A stretch of 64,000 nucleotides of DNA, from assembly GCF_003315345.1 (NCBI RefSeq), contig NZ_QNRO01000008.1, positions 1 through 64,000 of the forward strand, given 5' to 3'. The notes under the pieces were generated by a model. That model saw only the letters and a list, made by a program, of their open reading frames with translations. It searched no databases and was not told the DNA's origin. Of this stretch, positions 42,798-52,401 are shown piece by piece (positions within the stretch are counted from its first letter, which is position 1; each line of letters opens with the position of its first letter). Source of the DNA: Marinobacter pelagius. GTDB taxonomy: Bacteria > Pseudomonadota > Gammaproteobacteria > Pseudomonadales > Oleiphilaceae. Both the position numbers and the translations under genes were made by a program.

Positions 42798-44204
42798 TCA
42801 CTTCCCGATCAACGACTGCCCACAAACCCGCACCACATTCCCGTTCACGCCGTTGGACGCCGGGCTGCAATACCACGCAATCGCTTCGGCCACATCCACC
42901 GGCAGCCCGCCCTGGGACAGGCTGTTCATGCGCCGGCCGGCCTCACGGATGGTGATGGGCATCGCGGCGGTCATTTGGGTTTCGATGAAACCCGGGGCGA
43001 TGGCGTTGATGGTGATGCCGTTCTTTAGCTGCTTGGCCATGGCTTCCACGTAGCCGATGACACCGGACTTGGCGGTGGAGTAGTTGGTCTGGCCGAAGTT
43101 GCCGGCGATGCCGCTGATGGAGGAGATGCACACGATTCGGCCGTTCTCCCGCAGCAGTTCCCGCTTCATCAATTCCTCATCGATGTGTTCCTCCGCCGAG
43201 AGGTTGACGGCAATGGTCATGTCCCAGAAGTGTTCGGGCATGTTACCCAGGGTCTTGTCGCGGGTGATGCCGGCGTTGTGGATGACGAGGTCCACACCGC
43301 CGAAATGTTCCTCGGCGAAATCGGCAATCAGCTTTGGAGCATTCGCGTCGGTGATATCGCAGGCCAAGGCCTTGCCCTTGATGGCATCGGTGACTTTTTG
43401 CAGGTCTTCCATGGCCGGCGGGATATCCAGGCCGATCACGGTGGCGCCATCACGGGCCAGGGTGCGGGCGATGGCCTCGCCGATGCCCCGGGACGCGCCG
43501 GTCACCAGGGCAACTTTGCCGGTTAGCGGAGCGACCGGGTTGGTGGCCGTCGCTTCCGTGCCCTTGCCGATCCGTACGACCTGTCCGTCGACATAGGCAG
43601 AGCGGGCGGAGAGGAAGAAGCGGACGCTGGAATCCAGCTGCTTCTCAGCGCCAGGTACCATTCGGATCAGGTTGGCGGTGGCGCCTTTCTTGCCGATTTC
43701 CTTGCCAACGGCCCGGACAAAGCCTTCCAGCGCCTGTTGGGCAGCGGCCTGAGGTGCCTTGCGGCAGCTGGCCGGGTCCATGCCGATCACCAGTACCCGG
43801 CCGTTACCGGCGATTTTCTTGATGGTCGGATGGAAGAAGTCGTAGACCGCCCGCAGCTCCTCGGGAGTCTTGATGCCGGTGCCGTCGAAGACCAGGGCGG
43901 AGAATTTCTGGTCAATCTCGCCGCCAATTGCCAGGGGCTTTGCCTTGTTACCCGCTTTGGCGGAATCGGTGAGAGCGTCCGGGCCAGTGGCGTGATGCAG
44001 GGTGGCGGCGCTGGCGCCGAGGATGCTGCCGACAGTGGCGATGGCCCGGGCACCGGACGCTGCGCCCACCAATACATCGCCTTCGATGAATGGCTGGTCG
44101 GTGCGTTTCAGGCGTTTCAGGGGCACGGGTGAGGGCAGGCCCAGGGATTGGGCGGCGGTTTTGCCGACGGGGGTGTTGACGATTTTGAGGTAGAGGTCAG
44201 ACAT
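42798..44204 (-). CDS. High-molecular-weight FabG-type 3-oxoacyl reductase
   Basis: A 468-residue protein about 210 residues longer than normal FabG. The C-terminal half is a complete SDR: VTGASRGIGEAIA (about 233-245), HNAGITRDKTLGNM, catalytic Ser in ISSISG and the NYSTAK Tyr/Lys. The N-terminal half is a degenerate, non-catalytic Rossmann-like domain. This is the HMwFabG (FabG4) form known from mycobacteria and many marine Gammaproteobacteria, NADH-dependent and linked to acyl-CoA metabolism. It is divergent from a thiolase gene, supporting a role in beta-oxidation or ketoacyl-CoA reduction. Confidence 0.9.
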   Translation of the reverse strand: MSDLYLKIVNTPVGKTAAQSLGLPSPVPLKRLKRTDQPFIEGDVLVGAASGARAIATVGSILGASAATLHHATGPDALTDSAKAGNKAKPLAIGGEIDQKFSALVFDGTGIKTPEELRAVYDFFHPTIKKIAGNGRVLVIGMDPASCRKAPQAAAQQALEGFVRAVGKEIGKKGATANLIRMVPGAEKQLDSSVRFFLSARSAYVDGQVVRIGKGTEATATNPVAPLTGKVALVTGASRGIGEAIARTLARDGATVIGLDIPPAMEDLQKVTDAIKGKALACDITDANAPKLIADFAEEHFGGVDLVIHNAGITRDKTLGNMPEHFWDMTIAVNLSAEEHIDEELMKRELLRENGRIVCISSISGIAGNFGQTNYSTAKSGVIGYVEAMAKQLKNGITINAIAPGFIETQMTAAMPITIREAGRRMNSLSQGGLPVDVAEAIAWYCSPASNGVNGNVVRVCGQSLIGK

Positions 44205-44368
44205 TGGGTCTTCCTTGTATTTGCGGTTGGATGCAATTTGACCTACAGGGTAAAGAATCCTTTAGTTTTTGGATTGACTCAATGCTTTTGGTTGGTTGTC
44301 AGGGGTGCCAATGAGGGATTTTGGTTCGCCGCTAGACTGGCACTGCGTTAATTCGGGCAGTTGGGGAA

Positions 44369-44559
44369 GGGTGATTGGGGATGGCTTTCCAAAACCCGCT
44401 CAAGCACGTCCCTGTGGCGCTTGAGCTCCGCCCCTCAGTGCTAAATGCTCCTGCGTCGCACTGAGGGTCCAGGGCCGGCCGTCCATGGCCTGCCCGTGAA
44501 GAGCTTTCGCTCTTCACCCATGGCTCCGCACAGTTTTGGAAAGCCATCCCCAATCACCC
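44369..44559. repeat. Variable-arm palindromic element, copy 3
   Basis: Arms 44369-44395 and 44533-44559 pair perfectly over 27 nt with a long 137-nt centre. The inner CTTTCCAAAAC is shared; the outer GGGTGATTGGGGATGG is specific. The centre shares GCACGTCCCTGTG, CGCTTGAGCTCCGCC and CCATGGCTCCGCACA with copy 1. It also holds two nested hairpins, CTCAGTG..CACTGAG and GTGAAGAGC..GCTCTTCAC. It lies between divergent fabG-like and thiolase genes, ending 43 bp before the thiolase ATG. Confidence 0.9.
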
Positions 44560-44602
44560 CGTACACTGTCCGTGAATCCAATTTCAACTCAGGGAAACGA
44601 CG

Positions 44603-45928
44603 ATGGCACAGGCTCCAAAGCGAACCCAGAAAAAGCCAACTGCGAAGAAAACGAATAACGGGATCCGCCGTGTTGCAGTGATCGGCGGCAACCGCATCCC
44701 CTTCGCCAAATCCAACACCGCCTACAGCAAGATCAGTAACCAGGAGCTGCTTACCTCCGCGCTCCGTGGCCTGGTAGATCGTTTTGATCTTCAGGGCAAG
44801 CGCATGGGCGAGGTGGTCGCCGGGGCGGTGATCAAGCATTCGCGGGATTTCAATTTGACCCGGGAATCGGTGCTGAGCTGCGGGCTGGCGCCGGAGACGT
44901 CGGCTTATGATATTCAGCAGGCCTGTGGCACTGGGCTCGAGGCGGCGATTCTGGTGGCGAACAAGATTGCCCTGGGGCAGATCGAGTGCGGGATTGCCGG
45001 GGGTACCGATACCACCTCCGATGCGCCGATCGGTGTCGGAGAGGGTCTTCGGGAAATTCTGCTGGATCTGAACCGTGCCAAGACGGCGAAGGAGCGGCTG
45101 AAGATTCTGGGTCGGTTCCGGCCGGGGCATCTGGTGCCTGAGATTCCGGAGAACGGCGAACCTCGCACCGGGATGTCGATGGGTGAGCACGCTCAGGTGA
45201 CGGCCAAGGAGTGGGACATTGCCCGGGAAGATCAGGATGTCCTGGCCTGGGAGAGTCATCAGAAACTGGCGAAGGCTTATGAGGAAGGTTTTTTCAGTGA
45301 TTTGATGACGCCGCTGGCGGGGCTGGAGAAGGACAATATTCTGCGTCCGGATACCACCCTGGAGAAACTGGCGACGCTGAAGCCGGTGTTTGATCGGGAG
45401 AACGGCACCATGACCGCTGCCAATAGTACCGCGCTCACCGATGGCGCGTCCTGCGTATTACTGGCCAGCGAGGAATGGGCGAAGGAGAACAACCTGGAGG
45501 TGAAGGCCTGGCTGACGTTCTCGGAAGTGGCTGCGGTGGACTTTGTCGACAAGAAGGAAGGTTTGCTGATGGCGCCGACCTATGCGGTGCCCAGGATGCT
45601 GGAGAAGGCCGGTCTGACGCTGCAGGATTTCGATTTCTACGAGATTCACGAAGCATTTGCCGCGCAGGTCCTGTCCACGCTAAAGGCCTGGGAAGATCCG
45701 ACCTTCTGCAAGGAGCGTCTGGGACTGGACAAGCCGCTGGGAAGTATTGATCGGGACAAGCTCAACGTGAAGGGCAGCAGTCTTGCCACGGGCCATCCGT
45801 TCGCCGCCACCGGAGGCCGGATTGTGGCTACCCTGGCAAAACTGCTGGAGGAAAAGGGCACCGGCCGTGGTCTGATTTCCATCTGCGCCGCCGGCGGACA
45901 GGGGGTTACGGCGATCCTTGAGCGATAA
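44603..45928 (+). CDS. Acetyl-CoA C-acyltransferase (thiolase)
   Basis: A 441-residue thiolase. The nucleophile is Cys108 in QQACGTGLEAA. The catalytic His motifs are FYEIHEAFAAQ and ATGHPFAATGGR, and the second Cys lies in ISICAAGGQGV. A basic 20-residue extension (KRTQKKPTAKKTNNG) precedes the domain. Length and style fit the FadI/acetyl-CoA acetyltransferase branch that catalyses the last step of fatty-acid breakdown or ketoacyl formation. It is divergently paired with the HMwFabG gene, so the two probably act on the same ketoacyl-CoA pool. Confidence 0.92.
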   Translation: MAQAPKRTQKKPTAKKTNNGIRRVAVIGGNRIPFAKSNTAYSKISNQELLTSALRGLVDRFDLQGKRMGEVVAGAVIKHSRDFNLTRESVLSCGLAPETSAYDIQQACGTGLEAAILVANKIALGQIECGIAGGTDTTSDAPIGVGEGLREILLDLNRAKTAKERLKILGRFRPGHLVPEIPENGEPRTGMSMGEHAQVTAKEWDIAREDQDVLAWESHQKLAKAYEEGFFSDLMTPLAGLEKDNILRPDTTLEKLATLKPVFDRENGTMTAANSTALTDGASCVLLASEEWAKENNLEVKAWLTFSEVAAVDFVDKKEGLLMAPTYAVPRMLEKAGLTLQDFDFYEIHEAFAAQVLSTLKAWEDPTFCKERLGLDKPLGSIDRDKLNVKGSSLATGHPFAATGGRIVATLAKLLEEKGTGRGLISICAAGGQGVTAILER

Positions 45929-46027
45929 GTTAGGGGATAGCCGTAATATCCTTTGACAGGATAGGCTCCAGACCGTATCATGCGCGCCACGTTGATCGGG
46001 GTTCCCCCGGTTAGCAAAAAGTTTTGA

Positions 46028-46104
<77 letters not shown>

Positions 46105-46111
46105 CTATTGA

Positions 46112-46146
46112 AACAAAGCCCGCTTTTGCGGGCTTTGTTGCTTTTG
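46112..46146 (+). terminator. Terminator of the initiator tRNA gene
   Basis: AACAAAGCCCGC (46112-46123) pairs with GCGGGCTTTGTT (46128-46139) around TTTT, followed by GCTTTT. Confidence 0.88.
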
Positions 46147-46555
46147 AGCGGGGGCTTTTGGGTCAGCGCTATTTATCCGCGCTTCGCGCGGAGTTGCTGC
46201 TGCCGCAGGCGCTTGTTCGCGCCTGCTCCCCGCTACCATATAAAAGAGAGGTAGATCAGTTAGTTACTGGTCTGCCTTTTTTCGTTTTGGGGGCATGGTC
46301 AGCCCTTGTGACGTATATGTGACAGATATGTGCCGATGCTTGTGACAGGATTTTTTGCCGCTGCGCGCAAATGACCGTAAGGCACTTTGAGACGCATGCC
46401 TTGACTGCCCTCTCACCGATTCGATTTATTAGGTCGTTCTATCCAGATTGAGTTTACGTGCTCAATTCTAACTCTGAATATCAGATTTAATTCATAGGTA
46501 CCAGGCGAAAACTTGCGAGATTACTCAATATGACGCGGCTGGACTCCTACGGTAG
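46147..46555. other. Gene-free stretch with a tRNA 3'-end fragment and a second hairpin terminator
   Basis: No gene was seen. CCCCGCTACCA at 46228-46238 repeats the last 11 nt of the initiator tRNA (46094-46104), which may mark an old attachment site. A G/C-rich block with CGCGCTTCGCGCG lies at about 46179-46191. An imperfect hairpin GAGGTAGATCAG..CTGGTCTGCCT (46248-46276) followed by TTTTT is a second terminator candidate. 46300-46555 is AT-richer and featureless. Confidence 0.45.
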
Positions 46556-48430
46556 CTAATTGTTGTTTTGTTTATCTAACTCATCCAGAAAGCCATTGGC
46601 TGTCAGCGGCCTTGCATAGCGATAGCCCTGTGCAAGGCAATAACCATGCTGTCGAAGAAAGGCTTCCTGAGTATCTGTTTCAACCCCTTCCCCTACCGTC
46701 TCCAGATTCAGGGATTTTGCGAGGCTGGATAAGCTGGCTACAACGGCTGCACCAGCTCCCTCAGGGCTGTCCGAAACAAACGCCCGATCAACCTTCAAAA
46801 CGTCAAATGGAAGTTGGATCAGTCGACTCAATGAAGAATGCCCTGTTCCAAAGTCGTCCAATGCGAGCTTAAAGCCGCAGTCGACCAGTTTTTTCAAAAG
46901 CTGAGTAACCTGCCCATATTGCTCAATGAGACCGCTTTCGGTTATCTCCAGTTTTATCTGAGAGGGCCTCAAGCCAGCGTTCAAGGTGATGGTTTCAAGC
47001 TGAGAAGCCAAAGCCGGATCTTGTAGTTGCTTGGGCGAGACGTTAACAGACATCCACAGATCCTGCCTGGAAACATCACGCCAGTGCCTGAGCGTCCGAC
47101 AGGCCGTGTCAAAAACCCATGATCCCATTTTACCAATGAGGCCCAGCTCCTCCGCCAAGGGTACGAATACATCTGGACCAATCGGCGGCTCTCCCGAATC
47201 TGGCCATCTGACCAGTGCCTCAGCCCCGATAATCTTATTACCAGCATTCAGGTCTACGATGGGTTGGAAAACAACCGCTAACTGCTCTTGCTCAACGGCC
47301 TGACGCAACCGAGACTCGGTGGCAACAGCGTGTTTATACTCTTCCTTCAGTTCTGAGTTACCCCAGCACATCGAACTTGCGTTAGGCGTGTCTTTTTGTG
47401 CTTTGACCGCCGCATCATCGGCCCTCTCAAGAACGGAATATCCACTTGGGTCGCTACTTAACGAATGTGCGAGGCCTAATTGGGCAGAAAGATAAAAGTT
47501 TTCGCCCCCGCACACGAAGGGCGATTCGAATTCCTCAAGCAGCTTTTGACCTTGCTCTGCTGCCCATTGGGTAATCAGGTTTATTGCTTGCTTTCCTGTG
47601 GAAGCAGAAGAGATCCGTGTAAGGAGAAGGCTTACGTCATCGGTTCTAGCCAGAAGATCCGCTGGCTGGGTCGCCTTCTGAATTCGTTCCACAACCTGTT
47701 GTAATAATTCATTACTGAAAGGAGTTCCATAAGCGCGGCGAATTCGTTCAAGACCGGGCAAACGAACCTGAATCATGCCAGCCACGCTCTTAAGACTGTT
47801 ATCCTTGCTGAACTGCTCGTTTAAATGTGCCAATACGCCCCGACTGTTTACCAGACCAGTGACCCCGTCTTCCTCACTTGCTTGTAAGAAGCGCTTTTGT
47901 GCGTTCACATGACTCTCGCGCAGCTCCATGGTGCGAATAACGAGATCTGCCAAATAGCGATACAGGCTGAGGTCGTGGTCAGAAAACCATTCAAAAATAT
48001 TTGCTCGCGTATCTAGCAGGCAAAGGGTCCCCACTGCATGACCATCTCTTGATATCAAGGGCATCCCGGCGTAGAAACGAAGCTTCAATGGTCCTGTGAC
48101 AAAGTGACTGGTGTTGTAGACCGGATCTTTTTGTAAGTCCGGGACCAGAACCAACTCTTTCTTTGCAACCGTCCGTTCACAGAATGTTTTACCCACTGGC
48201 GTATCGGGTGCACAGATACCATTCGACGAAGCTTTTACCCATTGGCGGTGATCGTCTATCAGATGGATGGTGGCCAATTCCACTTCAAATAGGGATGCAG
48301 TCAAACGAGTGATCGTGTCAAACACCCCTTCAGTTCCCGTATCTATGATGTTGAGACGGTAAAGCGCTTCGAGACGAGCGGGGTCGCTTAGATAGTCGAA
48401 TTCCTGCTTTGGGAGTGGGTGTGCAGCCAT
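46556..48430 (-). CDS. GAF-GGDEF-EAL protein, probable c-di-GMP phosphodiesterase
   Basis: A 624-residue cytoplasmic protein. A GAF domain occupies about residues 20-170 (DTITRLTASLFEVELATIHLIDD, FYAGMPLISRDGHAVGTLCLLD). A GGDEF-like domain follows with the signature replaced by RTDDVSLLL, so it is no cyclase. The EAL domain from about 380 keeps GAEALVRW, SVNVSPKQL, KLEITESG, ALDDFGTGHSSL, LKVDRAFV and VGEGVET, all residues needed for c-di-GMP hydrolysis. The GAF domain probably senses a small molecule or redox signal. First gene beyond the initiator tRNA. Confidence 0.9.
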   Translation of the reverse strand: MAAHPLPKQEFDYLSDPARLEALYRLNIIDTGTEGVFDTITRLTASLFEVELATIHLIDDHRQWVKASSNGICAPDTPVGKTFCERTVAKKELVLVPDLQKDPVYNTSHFVTGPLKLRFYAGMPLISRDGHAVGTLCLLDTRANIFEWFSDHDLSLYRYLADLVIRTMELRESHVNAQKRFLQASEEDGVTGLVNSRGVLAHLNEQFSKDNSLKSVAGMIQVRLPGLERIRRAYGTPFSNELLQQVVERIQKATQPADLLARTDDVSLLLTRISSASTGKQAINLITQWAAEQGQKLLEEFESPFVCGGENFYLSAQLGLAHSLSSDPSGYSVLERADDAAVKAQKDTPNASSMCWGNSELKEEYKHAVATESRLRQAVEQEQLAVVFQPIVDLNAGNKIIGAEALVRWPDSGEPPIGPDVFVPLAEELGLIGKMGSWVFDTACRTLRHWRDVSRQDLWMSVNVSPKQLQDPALASQLETITLNAGLRPSQIKLEITESGLIEQYGQVTQLLKKLVDCGFKLALDDFGTGHSSLSRLIQLPFDVLKVDRAFVSDSPEGAGAAVVASLSSLAKSLNLETVGEGVETDTQEAFLRQHGYCLAQGYRYARPLTANGFLDELDKQNNN

Positions 48431-48813
48431 TTTTATCTGCCTTTTTTAAGATCGAAACATCTATTTGCCCACTACGCCAGACGTTTTAGGGAAGATCAAC
48501 CCGGCAGTCACCAATTAAAAGTAAGCGTCTGGGCATTACAGCTTGTCAGGCATAGCCGGCTTCCATCCGGTTGAAGGGTGATAGCTCGTAAATGGCGCTG
48601 TTCTTATGCGTTGGCAAGCGGATCAGCACGTCTTTCGGACAGCCATAAGGGGGCCTGCTCATATAGCAATAGTTACAATCACCCGAGATCGAGGGTTTCG
48701 ATCTTCCGACACAAAACCTTCAAATAGATGTCACCAGCCTGTCATTCGATTCGATCAGGGTAAGCGATAACAAAACGTTATCGAAATCTCTGTTTGATTA
48801 CGAAAGGCGAAGC
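48431..48813. promoter_or_regulatory. ptx operon upstream region with palindrome
   Basis: This 383-bp gap separates the EAL gene from ptxA. CGATAAC-AAAAC-GTTATCG (48765-48783) is a perfect 7+7 inverted repeat 31 bp before ptxA, suited to a regulator such as the operon's LysR protein or another repressor. GATCGAGGG..TTCGATC (48689-48705) is a weaker repeat. No Pho box (CTGTCAT direct repeats at 11-bp spacing) is clear, although GTCATTCGATTCGATC at 48741 is faintly similar. Confidence 0.4.
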
Positions 48814-49629
48814 ATGATTGAGCTCAAAGGCGTCAACGTTACTTATCCGGGCGGTACCCGCGCCCTTAAATCCACGAACTTGCGATTCGAGGGCGGCCAG
48901 TTCGTTGTCCTGCTAGGTGCCTCCGGCGCTGGCAAATCCACGCTGTTGCGGTGTCTTAACCATCTTACACCTCCAACAGGTGGCTCCATTACTGTCGACG
49001 GGATTGGAACCCTGCAGGGCCGGAACCGTTTGCTAACCCATCGCCGCCAGACCGGCATGATTTTTCAGCAGCACCAGCTGATTGGGCGTCGATCCGTGCT
49101 GCAGAACGTGTTGACCGGGCGCTTGGGTTATCACAGCACTCTGCGTTCGTTCTGGCCCTTGTCTGACCAAGATCGCTCGGTGGCGCTAGCCTGTATCGAG
49201 CGGGTGGGGTTGTTGGAGAAGTCCTTGGTCCGAGTTGATAGCCTTTCCGGAGGCCAGCAGCAACGTGTGGGCATCGCCCGGGCTATGGCCCAGGAGCCAC
49301 GACTTCTGCTGGCCGACGAACCGGTGGCCAGCCTGGATCCAGAATCCTCTCATCGGGTGCTGAGCCTGATTCGTGATGTCTGTGCTGAAAAACGCATACC
49401 CGCCATTGTCAGCCTTCACCAGGTTGAATTAGCGCGGACCTTTGCTGATCGCATCGTTGGTATTGCCGGCGGCTCCGTCGTGTTCGACGACGTGGCTGGC
49501 AATCTCTCGAGTAGGGAGCTGGACCGCCTGTATCGTCAAGCGTCCGCGCCGCTGCCCGAGGCCGAAACACAGGGTCATACCAGGCCCTTTACCCCCGTTG
49601 TCCCCCAACCTTTGGAGAACCAAATATGA
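48814..49629 (+). CDS. ptxA: Phosphite/phosphonate ABC transporter ATPase
   Basis: A 271-residue ABC ATPase of the PhnC family. Walker A is GASGAGKST (about 38-46), the signature LSGGQQQR is near 146, and Walker B is LLLADEP (about 166-172). The family imports phosphonates, phosphite or hypophosphite. It is the first gene of a five-gene operon whose fourth gene encodes phosphite dehydrogenase, so phosphite is the likely substrate. The stop overlaps the ATG of ptxB (ATATGA), coupling translation. Confidence 0.92.
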   Translation: MIELKGVNVTYPGGTRALKSTNLRFEGGQFVVLLGASGAGKSTLLRCLNHLTPPTGGSITVDGIGTLQGRNRLLTHRRQTGMIFQQHQLIGRRSVLQNVLTGRLGYHSTLRSFWPLSDQDRSVALACIERVGLLEKSLVRVDSLSGGQQQRVGIARAMAQEPRLLLADEPVASLDPESSHRVLSLIRDVCAEKRIPAIVSLHQVELARTFADRIVGIAGGSVVFDDVAGNLSSRELDRLYRQASAPLPEAETQGHTRPFTPVVPQPLENQI

Positions 49630-50483
49630 CCCTAATGATCCGTTTCTTCTCTCTGGTACTGATGCTGGTTGCCTTCAGCGTCCACGCCAGTGACAAAACC
49701 AATCCCGACACCCTCCGCGTGGCGCTGCTGCCGGATGAGAATGCTGCCACCGTGATCAAGAACAACAAACCCCTTCAGTCCTACCTGGAAGAGAAATTGG
49801 GCAAGGACATTGAGCTGGTTGTAACCACCGACTACTCCTCTATGATCGAGGCCATGCGCCATGGTCGCCTGGAGCTGGGTTACTTCGGCCCGTTGTCCTA
49901 TGTTCTAGCCAAGTCCAAGAGCAATATCGAAGCCTTCGCCGCGATTCGCAAGGGGGGTAGTACCACTTACCACTCGATTCTCATCGGTAATGCCGCGGCC
50001 GGCGTCGATGATTTTCAGGACATCAAGGGTAAGGACGTGGCATTTGGCGATGTGGCCTCTACATCCAGTCACCTGATTCCCAAATCGATGATGGCGGAAA
50101 AGGGGCTCAAGCAAGACTCTGACTATCGCGAGCACTTTTTAGGCGCCCACGACGCTGTAGCCATGGCGGTGATGAATGGGCGTGCGCAGGCAGGTGGCCT
50201 GAGCCATCCCATTTTCAAGTCACTGGTTAGCCGCGGCATTGTCGACAAAAGCAAGGTCAACGAGATTCAGGTATCCAAGCCGTTTCCCCAGTACCCCTGG
50301 ACTATGCGTTCTGATCTAGCCCCTGAATTGAAAGAGCGGATCCGAAACGCCTTCTATACGCTGGACGACGCGGCAGTGCTCAAGCCGTTCAAGGCCGATG
50401 CGTTCGATCCGATCGAGGATGCGGATTACGACGTGGTCCGAGATCTGGGTCGCATGTTGGAACTGGAATTCGCCAAAAACTGA
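49626..50483 (+). CDS. ptxB: Phosphite/phosphonate ABC transporter substrate-binding protein
   Basis: A 285-residue periplasmic PhnD-family binding protein. Signal peptide MIRFFSLVLMLVAFSVHA is followed by the mature domain (LRVALLPDENAATVIKNNKPLQSYLEEKLGKDIELVVTTDYSSMIEAMRHGRLELGYFGPLSYVLAKSK). The YFGPLSY loop is conserved in the family and contacts the oxyanion. Characterised PtxB proteins bind phosphite tightly. The stop is followed by a hairpin (50492-50519) and then ptxC. Confidence 0.92.
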   Translation: MTLMIRFFSLVLMLVAFSVHASDKTNPDTLRVALLPDENAATVIKNNKPLQSYLEEKLGKDIELVVTTDYSSMIEAMRHGRLELGYFGPLSYVLAKSKSNIEAFAAIRKGGSTTYHSILIGNAAAGVDDFQDIKGKDVAFGDVASTSSHLIPKSMMAEKGLKQDSDYREHFLGAHDAVAMAVMNGRAQAGGLSHPIFKSLVSRGIVDKSKVNEIQVSKPFPQYPWTMRSDLAPELKERIRNAFYTLDDAAVLKPFKADAFDPIEDADYDVVRDLGRMLELEFAKN

Positions 50484-50489
50484 ACCGGT

Positions 50490-50521
50490 AAAGACCTGCT
50501 CACCCAGGGTGGGCAGGTCTA
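50490..50521 (+). other. Intercistronic hairpin between ptxB and ptxC
   Basis: AGACCTGC (50492-50499) pairs with GCAGGTCT (50513-50520), and the inner CACCC/GGGTG adds pairs. No T-run follows, so it is more likely an mRNA-stabilising or attenuating stem after the binding-protein gene, which is commonly made in excess over the permease. Confidence 0.55.
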
Positions 50522-50542
50522 TTTGAAGTGAGAGGCCCTTTG

Positions 50543-51343
50543 ATGATGCAGATCACCTATTCTGAACTGCTGCGCCAGCGTAATCGTCAGATCCGTCGTC
50601 AGTCCCTTCAAATTGGGCTTGTCGCGGCGATTATCCTGGTTTGTAGCTACTACGTTGGCCTGTTCGATGGCACCCGTCTGGCCGACGGTGTCCCTAGTAT
50701 GGGCAGCCTTATCGGTGAAATGATTCCCCCCGATTTTAGTGACGCCCGTGACTGGGTGGCTCCGCTTATGGATACGCTTGCCATGAGCGTGGCGGGCACG
50801 GCCTTGGCGGTGCTTTTTTCCATACCACTGGCCTTGCTGGCTGCTCGAAATACGACTCCCCATCCGGTGGTCTACCATGTCGCACGGGCGATCCTGAACG
50901 GGCTGCGGTCAGTACCTGAATTGATTATGGGCATCATTTTTGTCGCTGCCGTGGGTTTTGGTGCTCTGCCAGGTGTTCTGGCTCTGGGCCTGCACTCGAT
51001 CGGTATGGTGGGCAAGTTCTTTGCCGAATCGATCGAACACGTAGACGAAGCTCCGGTGGAGGCCACGCAGGCCGCCGGTGCCACGCGCCTGCAGGTAATC
51101 GTCCACGGAGTTTTGCCTCAGGTATTACCACAAATGGCAGACGTTTCCATCTATCGGTGGGAATACAATTTCCGTGCTTCGACGGTTATGGGCATGGTCG
51201 GTGCTGGTGGCATCGGGTTCGAGCTCATGGGCTCATTGCGGCTCATGCAATATCAGGAGGTGCTAGCCATTCTGCTGGTGATCCTGCTGATGGTCACCGC
51301 CGTTGATGGCCTTAGCTCTCTTTTACGCCGTCGCTTTAAGTGA
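50543..51343 (+). CDS. ptxC: Phosphite/phosphonate ABC transporter permease
   Basis: A 266-residue PhnE-family inner-membrane permease with about five to six helices. The EAA-like loop that contacts the ATPase is [25 protein letters not shown]. The end ([38 protein letters not shown]) is typical. ATG 50543 follows GTGAGAGG at 6 nt. It overlaps the upstream frame of ptxD by 4 nt, but the accepted ptxD start is 50 nt downstream. Confidence 0.9.
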   Translation: MMQITYSELLRQRNRQIRRQSLQIGLVAAIILVCSYYVGLFDGTRLADGVPSMGSLIGEMIPPDFSDARDWVAPLMDTLAMSVAGTALAVLFSIPLALLAARNTTPHPVVYHVARAILNGLRSVPELIMGIIFVAAVGFGALPGVLALGLHSIGMVGKFFAESIEHVDEAPVEATQAAGATRLQVIVHGVLPQVLPQMADVSIYRWEYNFRASTVMGMVGAGGIGFELMGSLRLMQYQEVLAILLVILLMVTAVDGLSSLLRRRFK

Positions 51344-51393
51344 CAGGGCGCCGCTCTCTCCCACGTGATTCATCTTGTGACGGAAAAATTACC

Positions 51394-52401
51394 GTGAATA
51401 AACCTCGAGTACTGATTACCCATTGGGTCCACGACTCCGTGGTGGGGAAGCTATCGCCCCATTGCGAGCTTATCCTTAATCCGGAGATGGAACCGTTTGA
51501 CCGCGAAACGCTCTTGGCCCATGCACGTGAGGCCGATGCCATGATGGTGTTCATGCCAGACAGCGTCGACGCTGAGTTCCTTGAGGCTGCCCCTAACCTC
51601 AAAATCATCAGCGCTGCGCTTAAAGGTTATGATAATTTTGACGTTAAGGCGTGCACTGAGCACGATGTCATTTTCACCATTGTGCCTGACCGGTTAACCG
51701 TCCCGACGGCCGAACTCACTATCGGTCTGATGCTGGCGACCGGGCGTCGAATGGCTGAAGGCGACGCCGCGATTCGGCGAGGTGATTTCCAAGGATGGCG
51801 AGCCCGCTTCTACGGGACCGGTCTGGCCGGCTCTACCGTTGGAATCATTGGCATGGGGCAGGTCGGCCGGGCCATCGCCAAGCGTTTGCAAGCCTTTGAC
51901 TGCCGGATTCTCTACAGTGATCCCCAGGTCATGCAAGTAGAGCAGGACTCGCCTTGGGACGCGAGCGCCGTCACGCTGGAGCGGCTGCTGGCCGAGAGCG
52001 ATTTCGTCGTGCCCATGGTGCCGATGAACGCGACCACCCTGCACTTGATCGACCGTTCTGCCCTTGCGGCGATGAAGCCTGGCGCAATATTGGTCAACGC
52101 GTGCCGCGGCTCGGTGGTGGATGAAAACGCCGTGGCTGACGCCTTGGAATCCGGTCATCTGGGAGGCTATGGCGCCGATGTTTTCGAGTTGGAAGAGTGG
52201 CATAGGGGGGATCGCCCCGCGCACATCAATCCAAGGCTGCTCTCGCATCCGCGGACCTTTTTCACGCCGCATCTAGGTTCGGCCGTGGATCGCGTGCGTC
52301 GAGAGATTGCATTGGAGGCGGCGGACAATATTTTGCAGGCCCTGCGCGGCGAGGTGCCCAAGGGCGCCATCAACGATGTCCGGCGGCGTCTACCCACATG
52401 A
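51394..52401 (+). CDS. ptxD: Phosphite dehydrogenase (NAD-dependent)
   Basis: A 335-residue D-2-hydroxyacid-dehydrogenase-fold enzyme very close in pattern to Pseudomonas stutzeri PtxD, which oxidises phosphite to phosphate with NAD. Shared features include [67 protein letters not shown], the cofactor loop [13 protein letters not shown] and SDPQV after it, CRGSVVDE (Arg), FELEEW (Glu) and TPHLGSAV (His). The GTG at 51394 gives a length of 335 against 336 in P. stutzeri. It is the key enzyme of the operon, giving growth on phosphite as phosphorus source. Confidence 0.93.
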   Translation: MNKPRVLITHWVHDSVVGKLSPHCELILNPEMEPFDRETLLAHAREADAMMVFMPDSVDAEFLEAAPNLKIISAALKGYDNFDVKACTEHDVIFTIVPDRLTVPTAELTIGLMLATGRRMAEGDAAIRRGDFQGWRARFYGTGLAGSTVGIIGMGQVGRAIAKRLQAFDCRILYSDPQVMQVEQDSPWDASAVTLERLLAESDFVVPMVPMNATTLHLIDRSALAAMKPGAILVNACRGSVVDENAVADALESGHLGGYGADVFELEEWHRGDRPAHINPRLLSHPRTFFTPHLGSAVDRVRREIALEAADNILQALRGEVPKGAINDVRRRLPT

